The notes: generated by a model not told the origin, from the letters alone. Shown: positions 8,615 to 19,770, numbered from the stretch's first letter. The stretch is DNA of 54,484 nucleotides from CAWHPS01 sp963831235 (GCA_963831235.1 CAWHPS010000058.1:1-54484); one strand, 5' to 3'. Made by a program: numbers and translations.

Positions 8615-11545
8615 ATGAAATATTTTTTTATCATCATTGTTTTGATTGGTTTTTCCCGGGCAAACGCTTTAGCTCAGAAGACTGATGAGGGCAAAAAGTC
8701 TTTACCCACCAAATGACTCCGGAAGAAGAATTACTGAGGAGTACCATTGGTGTTGATTTTATTTCAACACCTCCGCCGACAGGACCCATCTATAATGTTG
8801 CTGAATTTGACCGGATGCAGGCAGTACTGGTGCGTTACCCGTTCGGCATCAGCTATGCCATCATTGCCGAAATGTCGCAGGACCTGAACGTGGTTACCAT
8901 TGTTGCCAGCGCTTCGCAACAGACGACCGTGACGAATAATTATATCGCCAACGGCGTGAACATGGCCAACTGCAGCTTTCTCATTGCACCCAGCGATTCT
9001 TATTGGACAAGAGACTATGGTCCATGGTTTATTTTTGATGGGAACAATGAACCAGGAATTGTTGACTTTCCCTATAACCGCCCTTCCCGCCCAAATGATG
9101 ACGAAATCCCGGTGGCAGTGGCAAATTATCTTGGAATTAATTTGTTCGGGATGAATGTGATCCATACCGGAGGAAACTATATGACTGATGGAATGGGAAT
9201 TTCTTCTTCATCCCAGCTGGTTTGGGAAGAGAATCCAACGCTGACGCATACTCAAATCAACCAGATGTTTCAAAATTATCTTGGGATCAACACCTACCAA
9301 GTGGTTCAGGATCCGAACAATACCTATATTGATCATATTGACTGCTGGGGAAAATTTTTGAATGTGGATAAAGTGCTGATCCGCTAGGTTCCTCCAAGCC
9401 ATGCGCAGTATGATGAAATAGAAGCAACAGCGGCTTATTATGCTTCGGAATTTCGTCCTACGGAACGCCTTACCAGGTTTTCAGGGTTTACACTCCGGAC
9501 AATCAACCTTATTCAAATTCAATCATTCTGAATGAAAAAGTTTTGGTTCCCATTACCGGCAGTCAGTGGGATGATGAAGCGCTGCTGTCTTATCACCAGG
9601 CCATGCCGGGTTACGAAGTGCTTGGATTTACCGGAAGCTGGGAATCGACTGATGCTTTGCATTGCCGGGCTATTCGGAGAGCCGATCTGGGAATGCTCCG
9701 CATTAAGCATATTCCTTTGTCAGGAAATCAACCGCTATTGCCGGAATACCCGATACAGGCGGAAATAAAAGCTTACAGCAATCAGCCAATATACGCTGAT
9801 TCTGTCTTTATCATTTACGCTGTCAATTTTGGACCCTGGGATACCATTGTTATGACCTATGTTTCCGGAAATACTTATTCCGGTAATATCCCCGGCAAGC
9901 GTTATATGGCAGCCAGGTGGAGTATTATCTGTATGCAGCCGATGAATCAGGACGTAATGAAACCCACCCATTGATTGGGCAGCCCGATCCGCATGTATTT
10001 ACCGCCGGAGTGCCGTTATACCCGAACCTTACTTATAATCCGGCTGAATTTAATGTTACAGAGCCACAGGAAGGAACCGGTGGCGGAAACTTTAACAATT
10101 GAAAATTCGGGGGGCATGGTATTGAATTACAATGCGACCATTTCCTATAATGCGCCGGCGAATAATGTGGTTCAGGTATACCCGGTGAATGCGAATTACA
10201 ATACAGGATCGACATCATCTACTGCTAAAACTGAGATCAGCAGGGTGAAAGGGACTCCTCCCAACGAGGTTGGCTGGATGAAATTTGATGTGAGCGTCAT
10301 ACCGGAAGGCTCTATTATAAACTCAGTGGAGTTTCACGGTTATGTGTATGTCAACAACTGGCCATGGTGGAGCATAACACCTGTTACCAATGATCCGGTG
10401 ACAGCATCAGCTTCAACTTTGAACACCGACATCCGTGCAGAAGCTAACAGTGGTTATTACCTTCATCGCGAAGAGACCGGCACGCTACCTGTCGGTTATA
10501 AAGTTCATATGCTTGGTGGTAATGTGCTTGCAAACCTTCAGGCGTCGTTAATCCAGAACTGGTTTGCCATTGGCATTGTCGATACAGACGCTGCTACTTA
10601 TTACATCAACTTTGAGGGCTGGAATGAAACCAACAAGCCTTACCTTGTGATCGATTATACGCCACTACCCCCTCCGATGAACTGGCTGACGCTGGATGGC
10701 GGAACAACAGCGGGAGGATCACTTGAAGGACAAGACGTTCAAACCATCAGCGTGGGGTTTAATGCCTCAGGATTGAGTGAAGGTGTTTATCTGGCCTATA
10801 TCAATATTTCAAGCAATGATCCCGATTCCCCGAATACTTCAATTCCGGTTACATTGAATGTTGTTCCTCATATTTTTGCTGATCTGAAAGTATTTTTAGA
10901 AGGACCTGTTTAACGGTTCACTTATGGATACTGATTTGACCAGCATGAGCAGTTTCCCGATGACGCAGCCCTATCAGAGTCCACCATGGAATTATCCTGG
11001 GGCTGAAAATGTATCTATTATTCCTCAAAATGTTGTGGATTGGGTTCTGGTTGACTACTGGTCGAGATGCTGCTAATGCGGTCTCCGCAACTTCCCCAAC
11101 AAGTATAAAGCGGCAGGCAGCTTTTTTATTGAAAGATGGGTCCATCGTTGGAATGGATGGAATTTCCAATTTGCAACCTGATATTTCGGTTTCGCAGCAT
11201 TTATTTGTGGTTATTAATCACCGGAACCACCTTTCAGTTATGTCAGCTAACCCAATTACAATGTTAGCTGGTGTTTACCAGTATGATTTTTCGGATGGAG
11301 AAAACAAAGCTTACGGGAGGATCAGCAGGACATAAGATGCTGGCATCAGGAGTCTGGGGAATGAGAAGCGGTGATGGCAATTCCGATGGTGAAACCAATA
11401 TCACAGATAAAAACATCTGGTCATATCAGGTTGGGCATGATGGATATTCGGGAAGTGATTTTAATCTACGATTTACAAATTAACAATATCGATAAAAATG
11501 ATTTCTGGCTACCGAATTCAGGAATGGGTTCACAGGTGCCGGAAT
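8615..11545 (+). pseudogene. Secreted peptidylarginine/agmatine-deiminase-family protein with C-terminal beta modules, frameshifted
   Basis: Deiminase-fold (PAD_porph family) enzyme, predicted to hydrolyse guanidino groups. It opens with a signal peptide (MKYFFIIIVLIGFS, then ALAQ). The catalytic pieces are all visible: YWTRDYGPWF, HTGGNYMTDGMG, YIDHIDCWGKFL, and the Cys in DALHCRAI, matching the Asp, His, Asp and Cys set of the Porphyromonas enzyme. Downstream are a beta-rich DNRLRE-like segment (about 10,150-10,660), a module ending SNDPDSPNTSIPVTLNV, and a tail with GHKMLASGVWGMRSGDGN and a final NDFWLPNSGMGS, of a kind common in large secreted Bacteroidota proteins. An in-frame TAG at 9385-9387 replaces a sense codon, and there are at least five frame slips. 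Closest idea: a PPAD relative; agmatine deiminases lack the signal peptide and these tails. Confidence 0.75.
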
Positions 11546-11593
11546 GATTTTACTTAGAAGAACATATTTTCAAGCAACAAAAAATAAAAACAA

Positions 11594-11858
11594 ATGAAAA
11601 AATTAGTATTAGTTATTGTCAGTTTGATGATTTTAATCAATCTCTCGGCTGGCGATTGGAAAAAAGTGAAATCAGATGTTGCGGCTCCGGCCAAAACGAC
11701 ACTGGTTTCATCTACTTTAGAAACAACAGTGATCCATTTTGAAATTCCGGGTTTTTTCCTTGAGGAAGTAAAAACAGCCAACGGGAAAGAATACATTGTT
11801 AGCCTCGAGGAGGCTACCCCGATTTTATTTGGCGGTGATCCAGACCTAAGACTGTGCT
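11594..11858 (+). CDS. Gingipain-type (C25) propeptide start, cut at the join
   Basis: An N-terminal fragment: signal peptide MKKLVLVIVSLMILINLSAG, then DWKKVKSD and VIHFEIPGFFLEEVKT, ending EEATPILFGGDPDL. This is how the propeptide of Bacteroidota C25 cysteine proteases begins. The frame loses sense exactly at about 11,858, where the minus-strand phosphorylase sequence starts, so the protease is truncated by the junction. A ribosome-binding site is not obvious but the start is preceded by an A-rich leader. Confidence 0.55.
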
Positions 11859-11866
11859 GCTTTTTA
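11850..11866. other. Probable chimeric junction or rearrangement point
   Basis: Left of here the plus strand reads a gingipain-like propeptide; right of here the minus strand reads glucan phosphorylase (EVIKSSTV, the motif that should run on into the active-site region). Both genes are cut within a few bases of each other and gene quality changes sharply. No mobile-element ends or target duplications are seen. Confidence 0.6.
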
Positions 11867-14438
11867 TAACCTCGCGTGCAGTGGCAAAATCGAGGTTATT
11901 GTACTTGATGAGGTTGATAAGGCGTTCGAGAATAAGGAACGATGAGTGGCCCTCGTTAAGGTGATAAACAGAGGGTATGATATTCAACTCTTCCAGAAGT
12001 CTTACACCGCCGATGCCGAGAAGTATTTCCTGCTCAATGCGCGTACGCTTGTCGCCTCCGTAAAGCTTGCCGGTAATCTCCCTGTCAGCAGGGTTATTTT
12101 CCTGGATATCAGTGTCCAGGAAATAGATTGATGTTCGTCCAACACGAGCTTCCCATACACGCGCATAAAGTGTGCGTCCGGGGATAGTCTAGTGAAATGG
12201 TAAAACGTTCGGAGTTCTTTGTAACCTCCACTAAAGGCATACTGAAGAAATCATTGTAAAAATATTCGACTTTTTGTTCGCCTTCTTTACTTATGGATTG
12301 TTTGAAATATCCGTTTTTATAAAGTAGCCCTACGCCGATGAGCGGCAGGTTAAGGTCAGATGATGATTTGATATGGTCGCCGGAAAGAATACCGAGACCG
12401 CCTGAATAAAGCGGAAGGCATTCGTGTATTCCGAACTCCATCGAGAAATAGGCGATTGGCCTTTCGCGTGAAATACCATCAAGGTCTTTTAATAGTGAGG
12501 TCTCAAGCCCCATATATTTATCGAACTTTTTCATTACATTTTCATAAAGAAGCATGTAGCTTTCGTTCTTGGCCATTGCTTCCAGTTTATGAGGATCAAC
12601 AAGTTCAAGCAGGTTCACAGGGTTGTTGCTTATCTTGTCGAACAGCACGGGATCAAGACGGATGAAAAGTTCCTGGGCGTCGGCGTTCCAAACCCACCAT
12701 AGGTTATAAGAGAGATCGCGCAAACGTTCGATGGCTTTGGGTAGAGAAGTTTTAACTGAAAACTGCTTGAAACGGGGCCGAAGGGAATCAGCACCGCGAT
12801 AAACAGTGCCCTCGAATTTGAGTGATTTCTTGTTTTTACGGCCTTTAAGGCCTTCCTGACAGTTTTTCAGGGCAATTTCATAAGCCTTGAGATAATTCTT
12901 GTAAAACAATTCCCATTCGGCATTTAGTGCTGTCATTCTAACGGATTGCCTGAGTTTGGCTCTGGTATTGGAATCAAGCGAAGAGAATTGCCTTATGTGA
13001 TTTGCAAGGTCAATTGTTGTCTCTTCACTGGGTTTGTCGAGTCTGCGAAGAACGTGTATGCCTTCACTTTCAAGGTTTTTATTCAATATCCATTTACCGA
13101 ACCCGGCTACATCGGATGTTACTGTTGGTATTGAATAAGCAATGCTTTCAAGGGGAGTATATCCCCAGGGCTCATAGATTGAAGGATATATGGTAAGGTC
13201 GCACCCCGCAAGCGCCTCGTAATATTCCATATCGAGAACGCCATCTTTGCCATTAAGGAAAGCAGGGACAAAAATCACATTTACCTGATCCTCAGGGTTG
13301 TTGGTTAAGTTCATGTTAAAACATGAACGAAGTATGGGATCATTCTCCGGGTCCCATAATGCGTGAGTGGATATTGTCGAATAACGTTCGGATTTGAACT
13401 GGTCTGTTGCATGACCTCCTGCCATTACAAGAAAAAATGCCACTACCTGTTTTGAAAGGCCATGAGGATTTTTCTTAAGCTCGGAAAGAGAATCAAGGAG
13501 CTGGTTCGATTCCTTTGTTGTGGAATTCGTATCTCCCGGAAGTGGAAACAAGTAGTATGTGCTCCGGGTTAAGTGCCCTTTTTCAGGAACTGAGAGGCGA
13601 ATTGAAGGAGCTTGCCGCGATTTTTATCGAAGAATTCCCTGCTCTTGCCGGGTTCGGGGGTTTCCTTTACATTGAACCCATTAGGAAGAACATAGTCTGG
13701 TTCTACATTCAGCATGTGCTTGGCTTCAAGCGCTGTTATTTCACTCACTGTTGTGAAACAATCAGCTTCGCGCGCAGTTGAACATTCAAGGGAATGTTTT
13801 GCGATTACACCGAAACGGGCTGCCTCGGAATCGGTGTTGATTTCGTCAAACACTTTGTAGATGTTGATTCCATTTCCTGCCATTGAGCGGCCAAGCACGG
13901 TTGCATGGGTTGTAAATACGGTTGATACAAATGGTGCTTTCTTGCGCAGGTATAAAAGGCCGGCCCCTGCTATCCATTCATGAAATTGTGCAACGATATT
14001 ACAATCGCTGTAAAAATGGGCCAGTGTCTCGATTGTTTTACCGGCAATGGTTGCAAAGAATACAGGCTCAATATAATCCCAGGTCCCTGTCATTGAGTCA
14101 ACGCCGAAGTCTTCCCACATCTGATACAGGAGTTTGCCCTGATCAAGGGTCTCTTTGTATTTGATGAGGATTACGCGCGGTCTTTCAGCGCATTTCCATC
14201 TACCTATGCAGGCTGTTATGCCAGCGCCCACGAGTTTATGCTTAAGATTATTGACTTCGATACCGGTTTCTTCCTCAAAATCCGGATTATTTTCAAGGAG
14301 AGGTCCTATGAGGCAATAGTTATCGCCGAACTCGCGTTTGGCTTCGCCGAGTTTGCTTTTGATAACAGTATAAATTCCTCCCACCTTGTTGCAGACTTCC
14401 CAGGACACTTCAAACAAAAATGTTTTTTTAGTCTTCAT
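11858..14438 (-). CDS. Glycogen synthase (GT3-like) fused to alpha-glucan phosphorylase (GT35), 3'-truncated and frameshifted
   Basis: The N-terminal half (14438 to about 12,850) is a GT3-type glycogen synthase: FEVSWEVCNKVGGIYTVI, HEWIAGAGLLYLR, TTHATVLGRSMAG and the C-terminal SIYEPWGYTPLESIAY. The C-terminal half begins with the DUF3417-like YNLWWVWNADAQELF and goes on into phosphorylase sequence RPIAYFSMEFGIHECLPLYSGGLG and YHLNEGHSSFL. The synthase makes and the phosphorylase breaks alpha-1,4-glucan; such fusions are known in Bacteroidota and relatives. Frame slips occur near 13,575, around 13,510-13,560 and near 12,185. The gene ends at the junction near 11,858, before the phosphorylase active site and pyridoxal-phosphate lysine. 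The ATG at 14438 overlaps the GH57 stop (ATGA), so it is the last gene of the glucan operon. Confidence 0.8.
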
Positions 14439-15652
14439 TTGTTGGACTCCGTATCAACTTTGATGCCGCGTGATTTAAGGGTTTCGATAAGGTCGTTAAG
14501 TACGTTTGTATATATTACATAAGCGTCATACGGTGATTCATAAGGGTTGAAGTATTTGTGAACATCACCGTCTGAAAACCATTTGGTGCACATATAGTAA
14601 AAATGGTCGGATGTCAGGAGTTTTCTCCATATTCCGGCAAGGCCTTCGTCTTTTGATTTCTTGACAGCGTCTTCTATGCGGTAAGCCAGATCAATTGCGG
14701 AATTCTGAAGCGGGTTGCCAAGCCATGCAGTAAGATCACGTTCGATATCAGCCCAGGATGTGAAGTAAGGGCAGTCGATTTTGGACATGGGGGTGTAGAA
14801 TTTTCCCGCCTCTGAAGGCGTAATGAAATTGAAGTCGTTCTTTTTAAGGATTTCACCTGGAAGGGCGCGCATGAAATTGAAAATCCCGGTGTCCTCCCAT
14901 TGGTGCTCGCCGAAGGTTTCGTAATCCATGAAAAGGTTTATGACTTCACCATTGCCGCTGACACTGTGAATCCAGTTTGCATAAGTGCCTGCATTGAGCG
15001 GAAACATGTCCCAGCCGCGATTACTGAAACGGAAGGCGATGTCGTCTGAAAGTCTATAGTTCTTAAGCATTAGATTAAGTTTGTAGCAGCCCACGGGTTG
15101 ATACACATAATTTGGACTGCGCCATCCCAACACCTGATCCGCTCCTTCAGCGATTATTGTTTTGAATCCCATTTCTTCGATGGTTTTTGCAAGATCATTG
15201 TTGTAAATAAGCTCCGTATTGCGGAATGTTTTAGGGGTTTGTCCGAAAAGATCCTGGATTTTTTTACGGTGTAGTAAAACCTGCTGTTTAAATTCATTCT
15301 TTGAAAAAAGGAATGAAAGGGAATGGTAGTATGTCTCGTTGATGAATTCCACGCATCCGGTAGCGGCGAGCCTTTTGAAAAGGTCGATCACCTCGGGATT
15401 GTATTTCTCGAACTGCTCTAGGGCAACCCCTGTTATGGAAAATGAGACCTTGAAACGGCCCTGATGCTGTTCTATGAGTTCAAGCAGGAGATTGTTCATG
15501 GGCCGGTAGCATTTCTCGCTTACCTTGTTGCATATCTCCCGGTTGTGCTTGTCGTCTTCATAGAAGTGATTTAACCCTATGTCGAAGAAAGAATAGTCCT
15601 GTCTTAAGCGAAAGGGCTGGTGCACCTGAAAATAAAAACAGACGGATACCAT
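14435..15652 (-). CDS. GH57 family glucan hydrolase/transferase
   Basis: A 405-residue glycoside hydrolase of family 57, acting on alpha-1,4-glucan as amylase or 4-alpha-glucanotransferase. The start MVSVCFYFQVHQPFRL has the HQPFR motif of the family; the nucleophile Glu is in FRNTELIYNN and the acid/base Asp in FMDYETFGEHQW. Cytoplasmic, no signal peptide. It follows the GT4 gene by 21 bases and overlaps the synthase-phosphorylase start by 4 bases, so it belongs to the same operon. Exact specificity cannot be told from sequence. Confidence 0.88.
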   Translation of the reverse strand: MVSVCFYFQVHQPFRLRQDYSFFDIGLNHFYEDDKHNREICNKVSEKCYRPMNNLLLELIEQHQGRFKVSFSITGVALEQFEKYNPEVIDLFKRLAATGCVEFINETYYHSLSFLFSKNEFKQQVLLHRKKIQDLFGQTPKTFRNTELIYNNDLAKTIEEMGFKTIIAEGADQVLGWRSPNYVYQPVGCYKLNLMLKNYRLSDDIAFRFSNRGWDMFPLNAGTYANWIHSVSGNGEVINLFMDYETFGEHQWEDTGIFNFMRALPGEILKKNDFNFITPSEAGKFYTPMSKIDCPYFTSWADIERDLTAWLGNPLQNSAIDLAYRIEDAVKKSKDEGLAGIWRKLLTSDHFYYMCTKWFSDGDVHKYFNPYESPYDAYVIYTNVLNDLIETLKSRGIKVDTESNK

Positions 15653-15673
15653 TGTTTATTCCTTGTTTGCCGG

Positions 15674-16963
15674 TTAGCGGACCACGGATTCGTAAACAGA
15701 CTTGATTTTATAACCGGCTGTCTCCCAAGCAATATGCTGAAGCTCATTCCGGCAATTTGTGACTATTTCCGATGCAAGTTTGTCGTCTTTCAGGATTTGA
15801 ACGATTTTATCAGCGAGTTTCTGAACATCCCAGAAATCAACCATAACAGCGCTCTTTAAAACTTCAGAAACCCCGGACTGTTTGGAGATTATGACAGGAA
15901 CATCATAAAGGAGCGCCTCAAAAGGGGATATCCCAAAAGGTTCGGACACGGATGGCATCACGTAAAGATCAGAGAGTGCGTAAATGTGTTCGACTGATTG
16001 TCCTTTAAGAAAACCGGTAAAGTGAAAACGGTCTGCGATCTTAAGATATGCCATCCTGTTGATGACCCTGTGCAGCATGTCACCGCTCCCAACCATGACA
16101 AAGCGGACGTTTTTGAATTTTTTGTAAACAAGATTTGCAGCCTCGATGAAATAATCAGGCCCCTTTTGCATTGTTACACGGCCAAGGAAGAGAACCATCT
16201 TTTCCTTGAGCGGCCTTTTTACGCTTGCCCTATCAAAGCCGCGGTCTTTTGTAACAGCATTGTGCACAACCTCGACCTTTTCAGGGGCCACACCGTAGCG
16301 GCTTACAACAATATTTTTAGTGTAGTGGCTGACCGTAATTATTTTGTCCGCATTTTCCATTCCGTAACGTTCGATATTGTAAACGTCCTGATTGATATGT
16401 TCTCCTGAGCGGTCAAATTCAGTGGCATGAACGTGAACAATAAGCGGTTTCCCGCTCATTTTTTTTGCTGCCACACCTGCAAGATATGTAAGCCAATCAT
16501 GAGCATGGATAACGTCGAATTTGTCTGTAAGACCCAGGAACTCACCGATTACAGCATACGCATTTACCTCTGCCCAAAGGTTTTTTCCGTAATTACCGGT
16601 AAAATCCAGGATACTGGTTTTGCGCCTTTCGTCCATTGCTTTACGCAGATTTTCAATGTTCTGGAAAATTTCCTGATAAAAGCTCTGGGTGTAATAGGGA
16701 GAAAAGGAGAAGGTGGCCTTGTCCTGGACCCTTTTTTCAAAGGCAGCCCTGCTGATTACCTTTTCAAAATCCTCTGAAAAAAGAATTTCATCAGCTGTAA
16801 GAAGCCGCACGTGGGTATCGATGTTTTGTCCGCGCCTGGTCGGCAAAACGAATGTGACATCGACATTATGCTGTGTTAGGCCTTTGGTAATGCCATAACA
16901 TGCAGTACCAAGACCACCACTTATGAATGGAGGGAATTCCCACCCGAACATCAGTACTCTCAT
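15674..16963 (-). CDS. GT4 glycosyltransferase (glycogen synthase-like)
   Basis: A 429-residue retaining glycosyltransferase of GT-B fold. N-terminal loop FPPFISGGLGTACYGITKGL, then HAHDWLTYLAGVAAK, FLGRVTMQKGPDYFIEAA in the C-terminal domain, and the sugar-nucleotide motif PSVSEPFGISPFEALL. Probably elongates alpha-glucan from a nucleotide sugar, given its place between a debranching enzyme and GH57. Start ATG at 16963 has a good Shine-Dalgarno (AAGGAGA). The gene lies 22 bases after the debranching enzyme and 21 before GH57. Gene is intact. Confidence 0.88.
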   Translation of the reverse strand: MRVLMFGWEFPPFISGGLGTACYGITKGLTQHNVDVTFVLPTRRGQNIDTHVRLLTADEILFSEDFEKVISRAAFEKRVQDKATFSFSPYYTQSFYQEIFQNIENLRKAMDERRKTSILDFTGNYGKNLWAEVNAYAVIGEFLGLTDKFDVIHAHDWLTYLAGVAAKKMSGKPLIVHVHATEFDRSGEHINQDVYNIERYGMENADKIITVSHYTKNIVVSRYGVAPEKVEVVHNAVTKDRGFDRASVKRPLKEKMVLFLGRVTMQKGPDYFIEAANLVYKKFKNVRFVMVGSGDMLHRVINRMAYLKIADRFHFTGFLKGQSVEHIYALSDLYVMPSVSEPFGISPFEALLYDVPVIISKQSGVSEVLKSAVMVDFWDVQKLADKIVQILKDDKLASEIVTNCRNELQHIAWETAGYKIKSVYESVVR

Positions 16964-16985
16964 AAAACGTCTCCTTGTGCAAAAA

Positions 16986-18950
16986 TTATTTACTTAGGAT
17001 CGTAAGCGTACGGATTATCTCTGCCATGTTTTTGGCCTGCCCCATGGTTCCTTTTGCTATGTGGGGAGGATTCGGCGTGTACATCTCTGAAATGTGAAAG
17101 AGACCGTATCGCTCCAAGTGTTCCTGATAAACATTATGGAAAGAATCCTCTATATGAGTTTTGACTATTTTATTCGGGTAGAGTTTGAGCAATGTGTCGC
17201 AATAAATGCCGATAAGCCAGGGCCACGCCATTCCTTGATGAGCACAGGATTCGCGTTTATCTTCGGTTCCGGAGTAGAGGGGCTGATAAAGTTCGTGTTT
17301 GGGTGAAAGGCTGCGTAAACCGAACGGGGTCAAAAGATGTGTGTTCACTGCATCAATTATCTTTACAATCCTGGATGGATCCACGCATGAAAATGGGAGT
17401 CCGGCAGCAAAGAGTTGATTGGGCCGTATTGAACCATCCCGGTCACTTTCGCTCCGGTAAACGTCGAAAAGGCAGAGTTCGGCATCATTCCAAAAACATT
17501 TCATGAAATTACATTCAAAAAGTGTTATGGCTTGATCAATCTTTTTTAACAGGTTTGGTTCGATACCTTTCGCGAATTCAGTTTTTATGAATTTTAGGGC
17601 ATTATACCAGAGGGCGTTGATCTCAACCGCGGCACCATGACGGGAGGTTACCGGACGGCCAAAAGCAGTAGCATTCATCCACGTAAGACGTGTTGACTCA
17701 TCTCCGGCATACAATAAGCCATCGCCGCGGACCTCGCAATAAGGTGTTTTGTTATTTAGAATAGACGAGATAATGTTAATAAGGGTTTTAAGTAAATCTT
17801 TTTCAACGGCTTTTTTATCTCCAGTCATATTAATAAAGTTTTGTATTGCAAGAAAAAATAAAAGCGAAACATCAGCATTATGATAGTCCAATATGCCGTT
17901 CAATGAGATAAGATTCGGCATGGACCCGTTCTTTTCATATTTTGAAAAACGTTTGAGGATCGAAAGCGCGGTTTTGCTGTCTTGTTTACAAAGGAGTAGT
18001 CCTGCAATCGAAAGAAGTGTGTCGCGGCCCTGCTCGTCGTACCAATGAAAGCCGGCTTTTATGCCGGGTTGTCCGGTTTCAGGGTATTCGAAGACATAGT
18101 GTTCGGCGCTCTTTTTTAATGTCTTTAACGGCTCCTTTTCTTTTGCCAGCCCTGTTGAAATTTCCTTAAGAAGTTTGATTTCATCGTCCCATTCCTTTTC
18201 AATGCTCTCCTTGCTCTTTGATGTTTTGGCGCGAAATATTATTACATCGCCTTTTTTCATCTTAATTTCAAAGATGCCAGGGCAGAAAAGGTCTTCCTGA
18301 TATTCATAGCCCCTGTTACGTTCTTTAAGGTATTCGAACCCATCCCACCATGAGGGTGAAGGATAATATTTCGGGGGTTCTGAAGTTTCAATAAAAAGAG
18401 GAGGCATTCCCTCGTAAGGTTCAATCTTAAAACCAAGTTTTTCTATGAACGTCCTAGGTCTGATATGCATGTTCTGATGGCTCAGGCAGTGAACTTCGCG
18501 GTAAGAGAGAAGGGGCTGGAGCTTCAATGTTACGGGCAAAGGAGATGATTTCAGCTCGTATTTAATCATGACCGACTCTTTGCCGTGTGGCATCAGAATC
18601 GATTTTGTAAGTACAATGTCGGCAATTTTATATGTAGTTATGGGAAAATCTTCGATTTCAAATTTATCAACATATTGATGGCCGGTCGGGGAAAATACGC
18701 CTGGAAACTTGTTTGTTGCCAGGTTGAAGTCCTTTTTTTCAATTACAATTGCGGCTTCAACCTTTGAAAGCAGGCTGAACATTTTACCTTTTGATTCCAA
18801 AGGGAGGACAAGAAGGCTGTGATATTTTCGGGTATGACAATCGAGGATGGTGCTGCTGCAAAACCCTCCTTTACCGTTTGTAAGAAGGTATTCCTTTTTT
18901 AATGTATATTCAAGGTTCAGAACCTCTGTCCTGTCAAGTTGAAGCTTCAT
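16986..18950 (-). CDS. Glycogen debranching enzyme (amylo-alpha-1,6-glucosidase)
   Basis: A 654-residue two-domain protein. The N-terminal domain (about 1-250) starts LNLEYTLKKEYLLTNGKGGF, typical of GDE_N; the C-terminal (alpha/alpha)6 GH133-type domain has AGDESTRLTWMNA, GAAVEINALWYNALKF, and YSGTEDKRESCAHQGMAWPWL, which carry the acidic catalytic residues. It removes alpha-1,6 branch points from glycogen in the cytoplasm. First gene of the glucan operon; preceded by a GGGGAG ribosome-binding site and a possible promoter near 19,030-19,058. Confidence 0.9.
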   Translation of the reverse strand: MKLQLDRTEVLNLEYTLKKEYLLTNGKGGFCSSTILDCHTRKYHSLLVLPLESKGKMFSLLSKVEAAIVIEKKDFNLATNKFPGVFSPTGHQYVDKFEIEDFPITTYKIADIVLTKSILMPHGKESVMIKYELKSSPLPVTLKLQPLLSYREVHCLSHQNMHIRPRTFIEKLGFKIEPYEGMPPLFIETSEPPKYYPSPSWWDGFEYLKERNRGYEYQEDLFCPGIFEIKMKKGDVIIFRAKTSKSKESIEKEWDDEIKLLKEISTGLAKEKEPLKTLKKSAEHYVFEYPETGQPGIKAGFHWYDEQGRDTLLSIAGLLLCKQDSKTALSILKRFSKYEKNGSMPNLISLNGILDYHNADVSLLFFLAIQNFINMTGDKKAVEKDLLKTLINIISSILNNKTPYCEVRGDGLLYAGDESTRLTWMNATAFGRPVTSRHGAAVEINALWYNALKFIKTEFAKGIEPNLLKKIDQAITLFECNFMKCFWNDAELCLFDVYRSESDRDGSIRPNQLFAAGLPFSCVDPSRIVKIIDAVNTHLLTPFGLRSLSPKHELYQPLYSGTEDKRESCAHQGMAWPWLIGIYCDTLLKLYPNKIVKTHIEDSFHNVYQEHLERYGLFHISEMYTPNPPHIAKGTMGQAKNMAEIIRTLTILSK

Positions 18951-19461
18951 TTTTTTTCTCCCCTATGTTTGTCGGAAGGCAGGGTTATTGTTTTTGATTT
19001 TCCTACAGATTTCATAGGTAAAGACCATTATAAAATAAATATTCAGCCATCGATCAAAATTATATTATGCAACGCCTAAAAAGCAATCTATTTAACAATG
19101 TTTAAACAATTTAAAGTTATAATCAATAATTGGCTTGGTACCTGTTCCGGATCGTGATGTTTTCTAATGGGTTATGGGGCAATGTTTCTTTCAGGATTTT
19201 AAAACATTCTTTTTAAAGGTTAATAGGTTTGCTTCAACCTGTTAAAACAGATTGAATTAAATTATTCCATTTTTGATGCATAACTCTTTGTAATTAAATG
19301 AATAGCGTGTATGATGCTAATTAAAGTGATTCCTGGTTCTGATACAATCAATTCATTGCTTATTATTAATGGTTTTTGTATAATTTGGTTTGAAAACATT
19401 AAAACAATTAAGCAAAGTGTTATCGAAAAACTTCTATTGAAGAATTATTGGAAAAAATATT
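18951..19461. other. Intergenic region upstream of the glucan operon
   Basis: AT-rich, about 510 bases, between the debranching-enzyme gene and a small unknown gene, both on the minus strand. Contains one candidate promoter for the glucan operon; no other open frame of note. Confidence 0.5.
19028..19058 (-). promoter_or_regulatory. Candidate sigma-70-type promoter for the glucan operon
   Basis: On the minus strand a perfect TATAAT lies at 19028-19033 and TTGATC at 19053-19058, spaced by 19 bases (a little long). The -10 is about 80 bases upstream of the debranching-enzyme ATG. Seen by eye in an AT-rich region, so chance is a real alternative. Confidence 0.35.
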
Positions 19462-19770
19462 TCAGAGACTGCCGCTTTCGCCGGTCAAATGGATGATTTT
19501 ATCGTAAATAGACTTTTCTTCGGGGACGACATAAATATTTTTACCAAACCTTCCACGAATGGCTTTGTCCATCCAGTCTGCGATTATGTGAATTTGGTTT
19601 TCTGTAAAAAGAAAGTCGCCATCTTTTCTGCTGGTTAATTTGTCGATTATGACCTGCTCTTCAGGAAAGATTGCGATTCCATCACCATAATGCTGGCTGT
19701 CTTTTTGGACATGCTCGTACCAATAAAGGATTTTCTCTTTTTCTTCTTTTGTCAGGGTTAGTGTTATCAT
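19462..19770 (-). CDS. Hypothetical small protein
   Basis: A 102-residue charged protein, MITLTLTKEEKEKILYWYEHV, with DGDFLFTENQIHIIADWMDKAIRG. The regular amphipathic pattern and normal codon use suggest a real soluble protein; no family recognised. It stands alone, with a non-coding gap before the glucan operon and a divergent signalling gene upstream. Confidence 0.55.
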   Translation of the reverse strand: MITLTLTKEEKEKILYWYEHVQKDSQHYGDGIAIFPEEQVIIDKLTSRKDGDFLFTENQIHIIADWMDKAIRGRFGKNIYVVPEEKSIYDKIIHLTGESGSL

